Below are positions 10,473-18,502 of a stretch of 64,000 nt of DNA, piece by piece. Below the pieces are notes generated by a model that had not been told where the DNA came from, ran no database searches, and saw only the letters and a program-made list of their open reading frames with translations. Numbering within the stretch: position 1 is the stretch's first letter; each line of letters begins with the position of its first letter. A program made the position numbers and the translations under genes. The stretch is from Bacteroides sp. OM05-12 (lineage in GTDB: Bacteria; Bacteroidota; Bacteroidia; Bacteroidales; Bacteroidaceae). The DNA is taken from the NCBI RefSeq assembly GCF_003438995.1, contig NZ_QSUN01000011.1, positions 39,182 through 103,181 of the forward strand. The letters run 5' to 3'.

Positions 10473-11699
10473 TTATTTCAAAACTGTATAAGAAGGATGC
10501 AAACGCTCCCATTCCAAACTTGCCATAATAAAAGGTCCTACAGCCTTCGGGTCATTATCACGAATCTTCTCATTGATATAATAATCATAATCTCCCATAC
10601 GATAAACTTTACCTCCGAGCCCGGCTACGGCACATGCCTTTGTTATAGTCACCAAACCTTTATCATCTACCTCAATAAAGTTCTTCAATATTCCTTTGTA
10701 TCCCTTCTCCGCTACATTTAAATAAGACTTATCAATATATCCCATTCTTACAGCCTTGAATAAGGTATAAACGAACATTGTAGAAGCCGAAGATTCCAGA
10801 TAATTTCCTTTGTCTCCACTTCTATCCAACACTTGATACCAAACACCCGACTTTTTATCTTGCAGCCTCTTAACCTGTTCCGCCACTTTATCCAACAAGA
10901 CGAGCAATGTATCACGCTTCGGTTCATGTTTGGGAATAAAATCAAGTACATCCACAAGGGCCATTGCATACCATCCCATCGCACGTCCCCAAGCATGGGC
11001 AGATTGCCCGGTCATTTTATCGGCCCACTTTTCCTGCTTACTCACATCACAAGCATGACGAAACACATCATTCACCGGATCATACGTATGGCGTGCCACT
11101 GTTACAAACTGATTAATTATATCCTGATAATCTTGCGGACGATTATTCCTATAAGCATATTCTGCATAAAAAGGTGCACCCATGTAAATCCCGTCCAACC
11201 ACATCTGGTGAGGATAAATCTTTTTATGCCAAAAACCGCCATCGTCATTACGAGGATGAGTATCAAGCTGACTCCTTAGCAAATCCAACGCTTTTTTATA
11301 TTTCTCATTCTTTGACTGCTCATAAATACGAAAAAGGAATTTCCCAGAGTTCAGTCGATCAATATTATACTCTTTCAGTTTATAGGTTTTTATATTTCCA
11401 TCTTGCATAATCATCGTATCAGCATAAGCCAAAGCATAATCATATATACTATCATCACCATATCTATCATATACATCCAGCATTGCCTGCAATTCCAAAC
11501 CATGACAATAATCCCATTTCAATTTGGGCTGAAAGTCCAATTGCCAAGACTCAGGACAACGAACCATTTCCGATTCCGTCATTCTAATAGACCATGGTAA
11601 CTTATCACTGATTGACTTTTGAGCAAACACTTGGGTTGAGCAGAATATAGCTCCTAAAAGAAGAAACTTACTAATGGTTTTATTCATTCCGTTTTTCAT
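10473..11699 (-). CDS. Unsaturated glucuronyl/galacturonyl hydrolase, GH105
   Basis: This 408-residue (alpha/alpha)6-barrel protein has a signal peptide ending near VFAQ. The segment HQMWLDGIYMGAPF carries the likely catalytic Asp at residue 169, and SAHAWGRAMGWYAMAL is a further family signature. GH105 enzymes remove the 4,5-unsaturated uronic acid left at the non-reducing end by lyases, which fits the PL1 20 bases downstream. It is the first gene of a minus-strand operon of four pectin genes. Met1 and Met5 are both possible starts. Confidence 0.93.
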   Translation of the reverse strand: MKNGMNKTISKFLLLGAIFCSTQVFAQKSISDKLPWSIRMTESEMVRCPESWQLDFQPKLKWDYCHGLELQAMLDVYDRYGDDSIYDYALAYADTMIMQDGNIKTYKLKEYNIDRLNSGKFLFRIYEQSKNEKYKKALDLLRSQLDTHPRNDDGGFWHKKIYPHQMWLDGIYMGAPFYAEYAYRNNRPQDYQDIINQFVTVARHTYDPVNDVFRHACDVSKQEKWADKMTGQSAHAWGRAMGWYAMALVDVLDFIPKHEPKRDTLLVLLDKVAEQVKRLQDKKSGVWYQVLDRSGDKGNYLESSASTMFVYTLFKAVRMGYIDKSYLNVAEKGYKGILKNFIEVDDKGLVTITKACAVAGLGGKVYRMGDYDYYINEKIRDNDPKAVGPFIMASLEWERLHPSYTVLK

Positions 11700-11729
11700 G
11701 ATTCTAGTAATACATTTTATTCTATGTTA

Positions 11730-11737
11730 CAAAAATA
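11730..11737 (-). promoter_or_regulatory. Putative -7 box of the pectin enzyme operon
   Basis: On the minus strand this reads TATTTTTG, which fits TAnnTTTG, and lies 31 bases before the GH105 start. It would drive the whole operon and is a candidate target of the HTCS. No clear -33 box was seen, as expected for an activator-dependent promoter. Confidence 0.5.
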
Positions 11738-11914
11738 AGAAGTCTTTTTCATGTATCTGTGGATTTTTCGTGATAAAAGGTGGATTTATTGAAGTATTTT
11801 TCAGTTCACCCCTTGTTCTAAATATGTTAGAAAACATATTTATCAAATGTACTATTTCGCCAAAACACATTAATTCACTAGTAATCAATGCAATGACAAT
11901 ACATAATGGCATTC

Positions 11915-11926
11915 GTGTGCGCACAC
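11915..11926. promoter_or_regulatory. 12-bp perfect palindrome, candidate operator
   Basis: GTGTGCGCACAC is a perfect palindrome with a central CG, the form typical of LacI-family operators. It lies 39 bases upstream of the -7 box of the MFS transporter, in the gap between the divergent pectin operon and the transporter. No LacI-type gene is in the window, so the regulator would be encoded elsewhere. The assignment rests on shape and position only. Confidence 0.45.
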
Positions 11927-11941
11927 AAAAGTGTTTTTTCC

Positions 11942-11972
11942 TTGCTTTATTTAATAATTCGCTATATATTTG
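11942..11972 (+). promoter_or_regulatory. Putative promoter of the MFS transporter
   Basis: TATATTTG at 11965-11972 is a match to TAnnTTTG. TTGC at 11942-11945 lies 19 bases upstream at the usual -33 position. The leader to the chosen start codon is about 170 bases. Confidence 0.55.
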
Positions 11973-12147
11973 CACTGTTTTTGATTAAAACACATTGATT
12001 TTTAGGTATCTACTTATAGTTTTAGACAATATTGAAAGTTTTAAAACAATATGTAGACCTTTTTAGGCAAATATTAGAAGCCGGATAAAACAAAGAAAAG
12101 TAATTTTGAATCCGAATATAAAACTATTAATATTTAAATCAATTATC

Positions 12148-13587
12148 ATGAGTACATTTCAGAAAGTTGGCGAGAAAATGACAAACTACAGATGGGCAAT
12201 TTGTGCTATGCTGTTCTTTGCAACTACCGTCAATTATTTAGATCGTCAAGTACTATCCTTAACATGGGATGAATTTATTAAACCGGAATTCCACTGGGAT
12301 GAATCACATTATGGAACGATTACCTCCGTATTCTCCATTGTATATGCAGTCTGCATGCTCTTTGCAGGACGCTTTATAGATTGGTTGGGTACTAAAAAAG
12401 GATATCTCTGGGCAATCGGTATATGGTCTGCAGGTGCCTGTCTTCATGCTTTATGCGGTGTTGCAACAGAAGCACACGTTGGTTTGCATAGTGCAGCAGA
12501 ATTAGCGGGAGCAACCGGTGATGTAGTCGTAATAATAGCCACAGTAAGTATGTATTGTTTCTTGGCAGCACGATGCGTGTTGGCTTTGGGTGAAGCCGGA
12601 AACTTCCCGGCAGCTATCAAAGTAACTGCCGAATATTTCCCTAAAAAAGACCGCGCTTATGCTACAAGTATCTTTAACGCAGGTGCTTCCATCGGTGCAT
12701 TAATTGCTCCACTTAGTATTCCTTTATTAGCAAAAGCTTGGGGTTGGGAGATGGCTTTTGTTGTTATCGGTGCACTAGGTTTTATTTGGATGGGATTCTG
12801 GGTATTTATGTACAATGCTCCATCTAAAAGCAAATTCGTAAATAAAGCGGAACTTGCCTATATTGAACAGGACCATCAAGAAGGTTCCAATCCTGCAAAA
12901 GAGGAAAAAGAAGAAAAAAAGATGAGCTTCTGGCAATGTTTCAGCTATAAACAGACATGGGCATTTGCATTTGGTAAATTCATGACCGATGGTGTTTGGT
13001 GGTTCTTCTTATTCTGGACTCCGTCTTACCTTAATACACAATTCGGTATCAAAACTTCCGAAGGTTTAGGCGTTGCTTTGATATTTACTTTATACGCCAT
13101 CACCATGTTATCTATTTATGGCGGTAAATTACCAACTATTATTATAAATAAGACAGGTTTGAATCCCTATGCTGCCCGTATGAAAGCAATGCTTATTTTT
13201 GCATTCTTCCCATTATTAGTGCTCTTCGCACAACCATTAGGAACAATATCACCATGGTTCCCGGTTATAATGATTGGTATAGGAGGAGCAGCGCATCAAT
13301 CATGGTCTGCCAATATTTTCTCTACCGTAGGAGATATGTTTCCTAAAAGTGCAATCGCAAGTATTACCGGTATAGGTGGTATGGCCGGTGGTGTAGGTTC
13401 AATGATTCTGCAATATTGCGCAGGTATATTGTTTGTACACGCAGACGAAACGCAAATGGCTTTCATGGGATTTATCGGTAAACCGGCAGGATACTTTATT
13501 ATATTCTGCATCTGCGCCGTAGCTTATCTTATTGGATGGGTTGTAATGAAAGCATTAGTTCCTAAATACAAACCAATTGAAATTTAA
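12148..13587 (+). CDS. MFS transporter, hexuronate (ExuT/anion:cation symporter) type
   Basis: The protein has 479 residues and about twelve membrane helices. NYLDRQVLSL in the first helix and LGEAGNFPAAIKVTAEYFPKKDRA after helix four are signatures of the ACS/ExuT branch of the major facilitator family, which imports galacturonate, glucuronate and related organic acids. The start at 12148 (MSTFQKV) was chosen because an upstream in-frame start at 12106 adds residues unlike the family; Met at 12178 is also possible. A long loop between helices four and five is somewhat larger than usual. It lies divergent to the pectinases and would carry their monomer products across the inner membrane. Confidence 0.85.
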   Translation: MSTFQKVGEKMTNYRWAICAMLFFATTVNYLDRQVLSLTWDEFIKPEFHWDESHYGTITSVFSIVYAVCMLFAGRFIDWLGTKKGYLWAIGIWSAGACLHALCGVATEAHVGLHSAAELAGATGDVVVIIATVSMYCFLAARCVLALGEAGNFPAAIKVTAEYFPKKDRAYATSIFNAGASIGALIAPLSIPLLAKAWGWEMAFVVIGALGFIWMGFWVFMYNAPSKSKFVNKAELAYIEQDHQEGSNPAKEEKEEKKMSFWQCFSYKQTWAFAFGKFMTDGVWWFFLFWTPSYLNTQFGIKTSEGLGVALIFTLYAITMLSIYGGKLPTIIINKTGLNPYAARMKAMLIFAFFPLLVLFAQPLGTISPWFPVIMIGIGGAAHQSWSANIFSTVGDMFPKSAIASITGIGGMAGGVGSMILQYCAGILFVHADETQMAFMGFIGKPAGYFIIFCICAVAYLIGWVVMKALVPKYKPIEI

Positions 13588-13608
13588 TCATCCAAAAGGT
13601 TATAAAAT

Positions 13609-13640
13609 AAAAGACTTTGCTTGGTTAAGCAAAGTCTTTT
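13609..13640. terminator. Intrinsic terminator, convergent
   Basis: A perfect 14-bp stem, AAAAGACTTTGCTT with AAGCAAAGTCTTTT, has a four-base loop and T/A tracts on both sides. It sits between the transporter and the convergent receiver-domain gene and can act in both directions. Confidence 0.88.
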
Positions 13641-13656
13641 ATTTTTATATACTCAA

Positions 13657-14246
13657 TTATATATATTGATCCAACATCTCTAATAAAGCCATCTTAGATA
13701 TTGGTTTTGTCAGAAATGAATTACATCCTGCCGACAAAGCCTGTTGTCTATCATTGTCAAAAGCAAATGCTGTAAGTGCTATAATGGGTATATCTTTAGA
13801 TATTTCCCTTATAGCCTTCGTTGCTTCCAAACCATCCATATTCGGCATTTTTATATCCATAAGAATTAAATCAGGTTTATGCTTTTTAAACAATTCCACA
13901 GCCTCCAAACCGTCATTTGCCCGAATAAGAATATACATTTTACCTAAAAAGGCTCTCAATAACAAGAAATTACTATCAACATCCTCAGCAACAAGGATTG
14001 ATTTCATATTTGTATCCTGATTGACAGAATTCAAATTAAGGTTTTCAGATTTTAGCTCTTGACTCATATTTCCCCCTTTTTCATTTCGATAAGGTACTAT
14101 AAAACGCAATACTGCCCTATCCCCTTTCAATATTACACTTATTTCATCACCGATTAATTTAATAAAACGGTCAAAATACACTATCCATCTTTTCTTTCAG
14201 AAAACCAATTGCTACATCTTTTACAAAGAACTTCGAACGTTCTTCT
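13657..14246 (-). pseudogene. Decayed hybrid histidine kinase, intact receiver domain
   Basis: The C-terminal part is a full response-regulator receiver: ILVAEDVDSNF, phospho-accepting Asp in LILMDIKMPNMDG, then Thr in ALTAFA and Lys in LTKP. Upstream lie pieces of a histidine kinase ATPase domain. One frame reads FFVKDVAIGFLKEKMDSVF then stop; compare the usual VKDTGIGIPKEKxxxIF. A frameshift leads to YFDRFIKL, and the next segment jumps to GDEISVILKGDRAVLRFIVPY, so the region with the glycine-rich G2 box is deleted. HisKA is absent. A short product could still be made from the Met codon at 14067, behind a purine-rich GGGGGA, giving a stand-alone receiver of about 136 residues. The degradation is read directly from the frames; whether the receiver is expressed is unknown. 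Confidence 0.8.
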
Positions 14247-14410
14247 TCAAAACAAAATCAAGCCGAATCCAAGTGAACAATATATGTGACAAATATATTT
14301 GTATTTTTTGACTTAAAGAAATAAATACGCCTTTTCTTAGCTTACTAATTTATAAAGATTACCTGACTTTTCAATTAAGAGTCAGGATGGTAATAATACA
14401 TGCTGTTCAG

Positions 14411-14701
14411 CATACGGTCGATCGTTTGCAAACAATAGGAGTTTATCATCAATCGACCGTATCTTTGTTTACGATCGTCCTTATGTTTTTTTCAATCAAC
14501 CTGATGATTTAAAAAAACATCAAGGTGTTTCAGAAAAACACCAAGGTCGTTTTTCATTACTTCTATTGATCATTTAATTAAATTATTAAGTGGAACCATA
14601 TAAAACGAGTTACTCTTATTTGTCTTTCAATCCTTCAGTTCCGGATATTCTGTTTGAGTATCAGTAGATTATCCTGAACCTTTATCGTAAAAAAGGTTCA
14701 G
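14411..14701 (+). repeat. Composite intergenic repeat family 1, copy A
   Basis: The modules in order are: a hairpin with arms ATACGGTCGAT and ATCGACCGTAT; a tail of degenerate units of about 20 bases built around CCTGATG and AAAACATC; a segment AATCCTTCAG; and a second hairpin, CTGAACCTTT with AAAGGTTCAG (14674-14701). The same modules occur in the same order at 31952-32250 (minus strand), and the first part again at 63654. No coding frame runs through it. It fills most of the gap between the kinase remnant and the Dna2-like gene. Confidence 0.75.
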
Positions 14702-14897
14702 CCGGGAAAACAAGCGATGGATTCAAATGATCAACTGAATGATTTGAAAAATAACTGAAAGATAGAATCATTCAGCTTAACCCATTCTGTATCAGTTCGA
14801 ATATTGGCAAACTGAAGGATGAAACTTATAGTCGTTGATTCTTCCGGATAGTGGATAAAGCAGGGGATTCCGAGTCATAAAAACCTTAGGTATAGAC

Positions 14898-14968
14898 ATA
14901 AAAAAAGGGAAGTCTCACGACTTCCACAATTCTTCTAACCTTAAATCTAAATCTCTATGAAAAAAACG
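14898..14968 (-). ncRNA. Candidate small RNA with own promoter and terminator
   Basis: On the minus strand a -7 box TATATTTG (14974-14981) is preceded by TTTGACAAACCG, which includes a TTGACA-like element. About 45 bases after the inferred start comes a hairpin, GGAAGTC with GACTTCC (14907-14924), followed by a run of T. The transcript would be about 70 nt and begin near 14968. It lies just downstream of the Dna2-like gene on the same strand. It could instead be only the terminator of that gene; the promoter-like box argues for an independent RNA. Confidence 0.45.
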
Positions 14969-15034
14969 TATTGCAAATATAGCGGTTTGTCAAATACAAA
15001 GGTGTTAATGAATTGCATAAAGTTTGAATATAAA

Positions 15035-18000
15035 TTAATGTTTCCATAAATCTGTAAAACCATCACACGAATCTATTAAATTTAGCAAATTAGAATAGAT
15101 AGAATTTTGACGCAAAAGGTCAGGGACTCCTGTTATAAACAGTTGCTTTCGTGCACGGGTTAGTGCAACATTCAGCTTACGATCTATCAATTTGCCATTT
15201 TCCTCAATCACATTGGCTAAGAACTTTAACTGCCAAAGGTAGTTGACACTAAACGAATAAATAATGACATCCCGTTCACTTCCCTGAAATCTTTCTACCG
15301 TATCCACAACAATATCATTTACTGCCGGGATAGACAATTTGGCTAATTCTTTTTTTATCAAAGCTATCTGACTGCGATATGGTGTAATAATTCCCAATGT
15401 CTGAGTCGGATTAAACTGTTCTCCATAACATTTATAAATCTCGCCCACCAATACCCCCACAATTTCAGCTTCATATATATTTGTTTTTGCCGAAGTTCCA
15501 TTTCGTTGAGGTTTAGAAGGAATAAAAACCATCCGTTTACTCATTAACCTAGCCAAATCACCTGACGCATATCTTTCAGGAACAAATAGTTCGCCTTGTT
15601 GATGCGGTAATCCTACCGGCTCCAACTTACCACTGTAAAAAGCATGATTAGGGAAGAAAGCCACTTCCGGATTCATACGTCCTTGTTTACACAGCATGTC
15701 AATCGCCCAACTCCCGTTGTCTCCCGACAGTTTATTGATATGTAAACGGTAAAGGCGTTCAAAAAGAGAATCACGCAAATTCGTTAAACCAATGGAATTT
15801 AACTGTTCATCAACGACACGCGACTGCTCTTCATTCTGCAAAACAACAGCCGGCAATTGCTTATGATCACCAATCAATATAAATTTGCCTAACGCATTTT
15901 CCCCCTTTCGGTTCTTCGCGCAAAGTATGCCTAGTAATTGAGGCTCAAGAATTTGAGTTGCTTCATCGACAATAGCCACATCAAAAGTTTTCAAATTGAA
16001 AAGTTCCGGCTTGTTAGCAATAGAAGCAACTGTTCCTACAAACAATCTGCATTTCGTAATACATTCATATACCTCCGAACGACGGCTACAATCGGACAAA
16101 ACATTCTCTATCAGATATTCACGATACATTTCATCACAAGAAAGCTCACTCCCAACGCGGATAAAGTCTACTTTAGGTTCGATAGCAAGCAATGATTTGC
16201 ATATTTCATCAACAGCCCGATTCGTATATGCCAGCAGAAGTATCTGCACTCCCGGATTCTCATAAAACATTTCCACCATCTTTCTCAAAGCACGTGAAGT
16301 CTTGCCTGTTCCCGGAGGACCCACCAACAAGAAATAATCTTTTGCTGCTACTGCTTTCAAAGCTACGCGAGCGAAATCATCCTTCGCCTCTCTAACCGCA
16401 TCTGCATAAGAAAGATCAAAACTTGGTTCACGTTGTGACAGTAACAAGTCTCTCCTATCCTTATTAGCGACTGAAAAAGTGTGCAACCCCTGATACATAC
16501 ACCTAAATGCGGTATCCATCGTATCATGTTCCACCGCATAAAGACTATCATCCGGCAAAACCGACACATTCTGCTGTGCAGCCCTGATTCTGATCTTAAT
16601 CCGTTCCGAAGATATTTCATCAATACTTCCTTTGAAAACCATCTTGTTTGTAACCCGGTCTTCATCGTTATTCCGTTCATAGAGAACAACAACATCTCCA
16701 GCCCTAAAATTAGGTAGAAAATCATCTCCATACTGAGGTACAGCCAAGATTACATACGCTTTATGTTCATCGGCAGCATGGTTATCAATAATCTTCAAAT
16801 CATAGAGAATCTCTCCCGCCTCACATTTTTCCACTAAAGAAGAAAGCCATAGCGAAGCCGCACCTGTCCTACCCTCATAATCTATATCTCCTGATTTCGA
16901 AGTATATTGCTCTTTTGTTATGAAGTTATAGAGTGAAAGATAATACGCCTGCTCCAAAGATGACATTTCCGCATAATGCTTTCGGAAATTCTCAATAGAA
17001 GGTGAAAGATACTGTTCCCAGAACTTACCGGAAAGATGTTTTTCATTCAGGGTAACCGGATTTATTTCTCCCAATTTGAGAGCCGTATAAGATAAGTTAT
17101 TATGTAACTGAACGCCGTATTCATTGGCTACGATTAAATTCCGGACATTGATAACCCGCTTGACTAATGCCCACGAAGCTCCCGCCGGATAGAGCAGCGG
17201 GTAACGTGTATAGAGTAAATACGGATGTTGCTGTCTATGGTCTTTTCCCATACTGTACTCCAATACAGCCATATAAAGCAACATCTGTATCCTGTTATTC
17301 TCTTTCGGCTCTATCTTGTTACGTATGGCATACTCATCAGCTTTTCCGGATTTCATTTCTATGAAACTACTCATATCCCTTTGCATATAGTCCAGACGCC
17401 CCTGTATGCCCAATGCTTCACAGATGTACGAAGGTTCAAGTACCGCATCCTCTTTATTCAAATCATATCCGGAATCATGAAAAGTATAGGTCACTATTTT
17501 ACGGATATGCTCAAAATGCAGCTTACAATCATCAAAGAACTGCTTTTCTTTTACCTTATCCTGCAAGTCCTCACAAGCGGCAATCTCTATCGGATACCTC
17601 TTAAACGCTTTCTTCATGCAAGAAAGGTAATCCACCTCTCCATCCGAGTGAATCCATTCGTCCAAGAAAAGATTCACTATATTTCCCAATAACAGAGGGC
17701 GGGCATTCGATATGGGAACGAGCTTATTTAGATTATAATTTGCCGGATGGCATCCGTAATCTTTAAAACATTCGGCCAGTGTGCTGATGTCAATCAGATA
17801 ATCAGGTTCCAGCACAATGAAAGCCGGAGTATATACACCTTCTTCATCTATAGAAACATCCAAAAGGTTGACTTGCGCATATCTCCACAACTGTGCTACC
17901 GTAGAATTAAATGCATCATTCATCCCGGCTACATCATAACGGACTTTCAACAGTTCTTCCGCAACAATATCTACCGGTGTTACATATAAATAGGTATCAT

Positions 18001-18448
18001 CCGAATACTGGTAACAGACACGGATCTTTTTAATCTGCTTCCGTACGACTTTATGCACCGGTATAATAACATCATTTTTAGGCAATACGGAATAAAGTCT
18101 CAGCGGAATATCCTGCCTATATAATTTACGAATAGTAAAAGCGATGGTCTTTATATCACGTAGAAACAAATCGTCGGTCGGTTCTACACGTTTGTTCAGT
18201 ATATCATTAGAAGTCAAACGGAAGGTATGCAAACAATTCTGTTCCATACCTCCCAGTTCATATTTAGCTGCCAAAAAGTTAATCCTTGCCGCAAGGTCTG
18301 TCATTTGCAGACTTTCGTTTTGCATGAATGCACGGCACAGACGTTCTAACAATTCACGCAACTGGCGATAGGCAACGACTAGCGACTGCTCCTTGACAGC
18401 ATAAATATCCCATAAAGCACTGAAATACTCATTCTCTTCCTGTTTCAT
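15035..18448 (-). CDS. Dna2-like nuclease-helicase (PD-(D/E)XK plus superfamily 1 helicase)
   Basis: This 1137-residue protein joins two activities. In the N-terminal half, GRLDY (Asp353), FIEMK (Glu364 and Lys366) and QMLLY (Gln388, Tyr392) form the motifs of a Cas4/RecB/Dna2-type nuclease. The C-terminal half is an SF1B helicase of the DNA2/NAM7/UPF1 type: GPPGTGKT near 709-717, VDEATQ, GDHKQLPAVV, ITPYRSQI, VERFQGSERDVII and NVALTRARKQL. Dna2 proteins trim and unwind flaps or resected DNA ends. The four-cysteine iron-sulfur pattern of Dna2/AddB was not seen. No partner gene is adjacent. A role in DNA repair or in defence is possible; the sequence does not decide. Confidence 0.88.
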   Translation of the reverse strand: MKQEENEYFSALWDIYAVKEQSLVVAYRQLRELLERLCRAFMQNESLQMTDLAARINFLAAKYELGGMEQNCLHTFRLTSNDILNKRVEPTDDLFLRDIKTIAFTIRKLYRQDIPLRLYSVLPKNDVIIPVHKVVRKQIKKIRVCYQYSDDTYLYVTPVDIVAEELLKVRYDVAGMNDAFNSTVAQLWRYAQVNLLDVSIDEEGVYTPAFIVLEPDYLIDISTLAECFKDYGCHPANYNLNKLVPISNARPLLLGNIVNLFLDEWIHSDGEVDYLSCMKKAFKRYPIEIAACEDLQDKVKEKQFFDDCKLHFEHIRKIVTYTFHDSGYDLNKEDAVLEPSYICEALGIQGRLDYMQRDMSSFIEMKSGKADEYAIRNKIEPKENNRIQMLLYMAVLEYSMGKDHRQQHPYLLYTRYPLLYPAGASWALVKRVINVRNLIVANEYGVQLHNNLSYTALKLGEINPVTLNEKHLSGKFWEQYLSPSIENFRKHYAEMSSLEQAYYLSLYNFITKEQYTSKSGDIDYEGRTGAASLWLSSLVEKCEAGEILYDLKIIDNHAADEHKAYVILAVPQYGDDFLPNFRAGDVVVLYERNNDEDRVTNKMVFKGSIDEISSERIKIRIRAAQQNVSVLPDDSLYAVEHDTMDTAFRCMYQGLHTFSVANKDRRDLLLSQREPSFDLSYADAVREAKDDFARVALKAVAAKDYFLLVGPPGTGKTSRALRKMVEMFYENPGVQILLLAYTNRAVDEICKSLLAIEPKVDFIRVGSELSCDEMYREYLIENVLSDCSRRSEVYECITKCRLFVGTVASIANKPELFNLKTFDVAIVDEATQILEPQLLGILCAKNRKGENALGKFILIGDHKQLPAVVLQNEEQSRVVDEQLNSIGLTNLRDSLFERLYRLHINKLSGDNGSWAIDMLCKQGRMNPEVAFFPNHAFYSGKLEPVGLPHQQGELFVPERYASGDLARLMSKRMVFIPSKPQRNGTSAKTNIYEAEIVGVLVGEIYKCYGEQFNPTQTLGIITPYRSQIALIKKELAKLSIPAVNDIVVDTVERFQGSERDVIIYSFSVNYLWQLKFLANVIEENGKLIDRKLNVALTRARKQLFITGVPDLLRQNSIYSNLLNLIDSCDGFTDLWKH

Positions 18449-18502
18449 ACGACAAAAATACAGAATTTAGAGCAATACTGTTGTCGTAACAGATTAATAC
18501 TT

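Noticed and set aside
11674..11988. Open frames on both strands in the pectin/transporter gap
   Set aside because: They cross promoters and the palindrome and show no protein-like composition or start signals.
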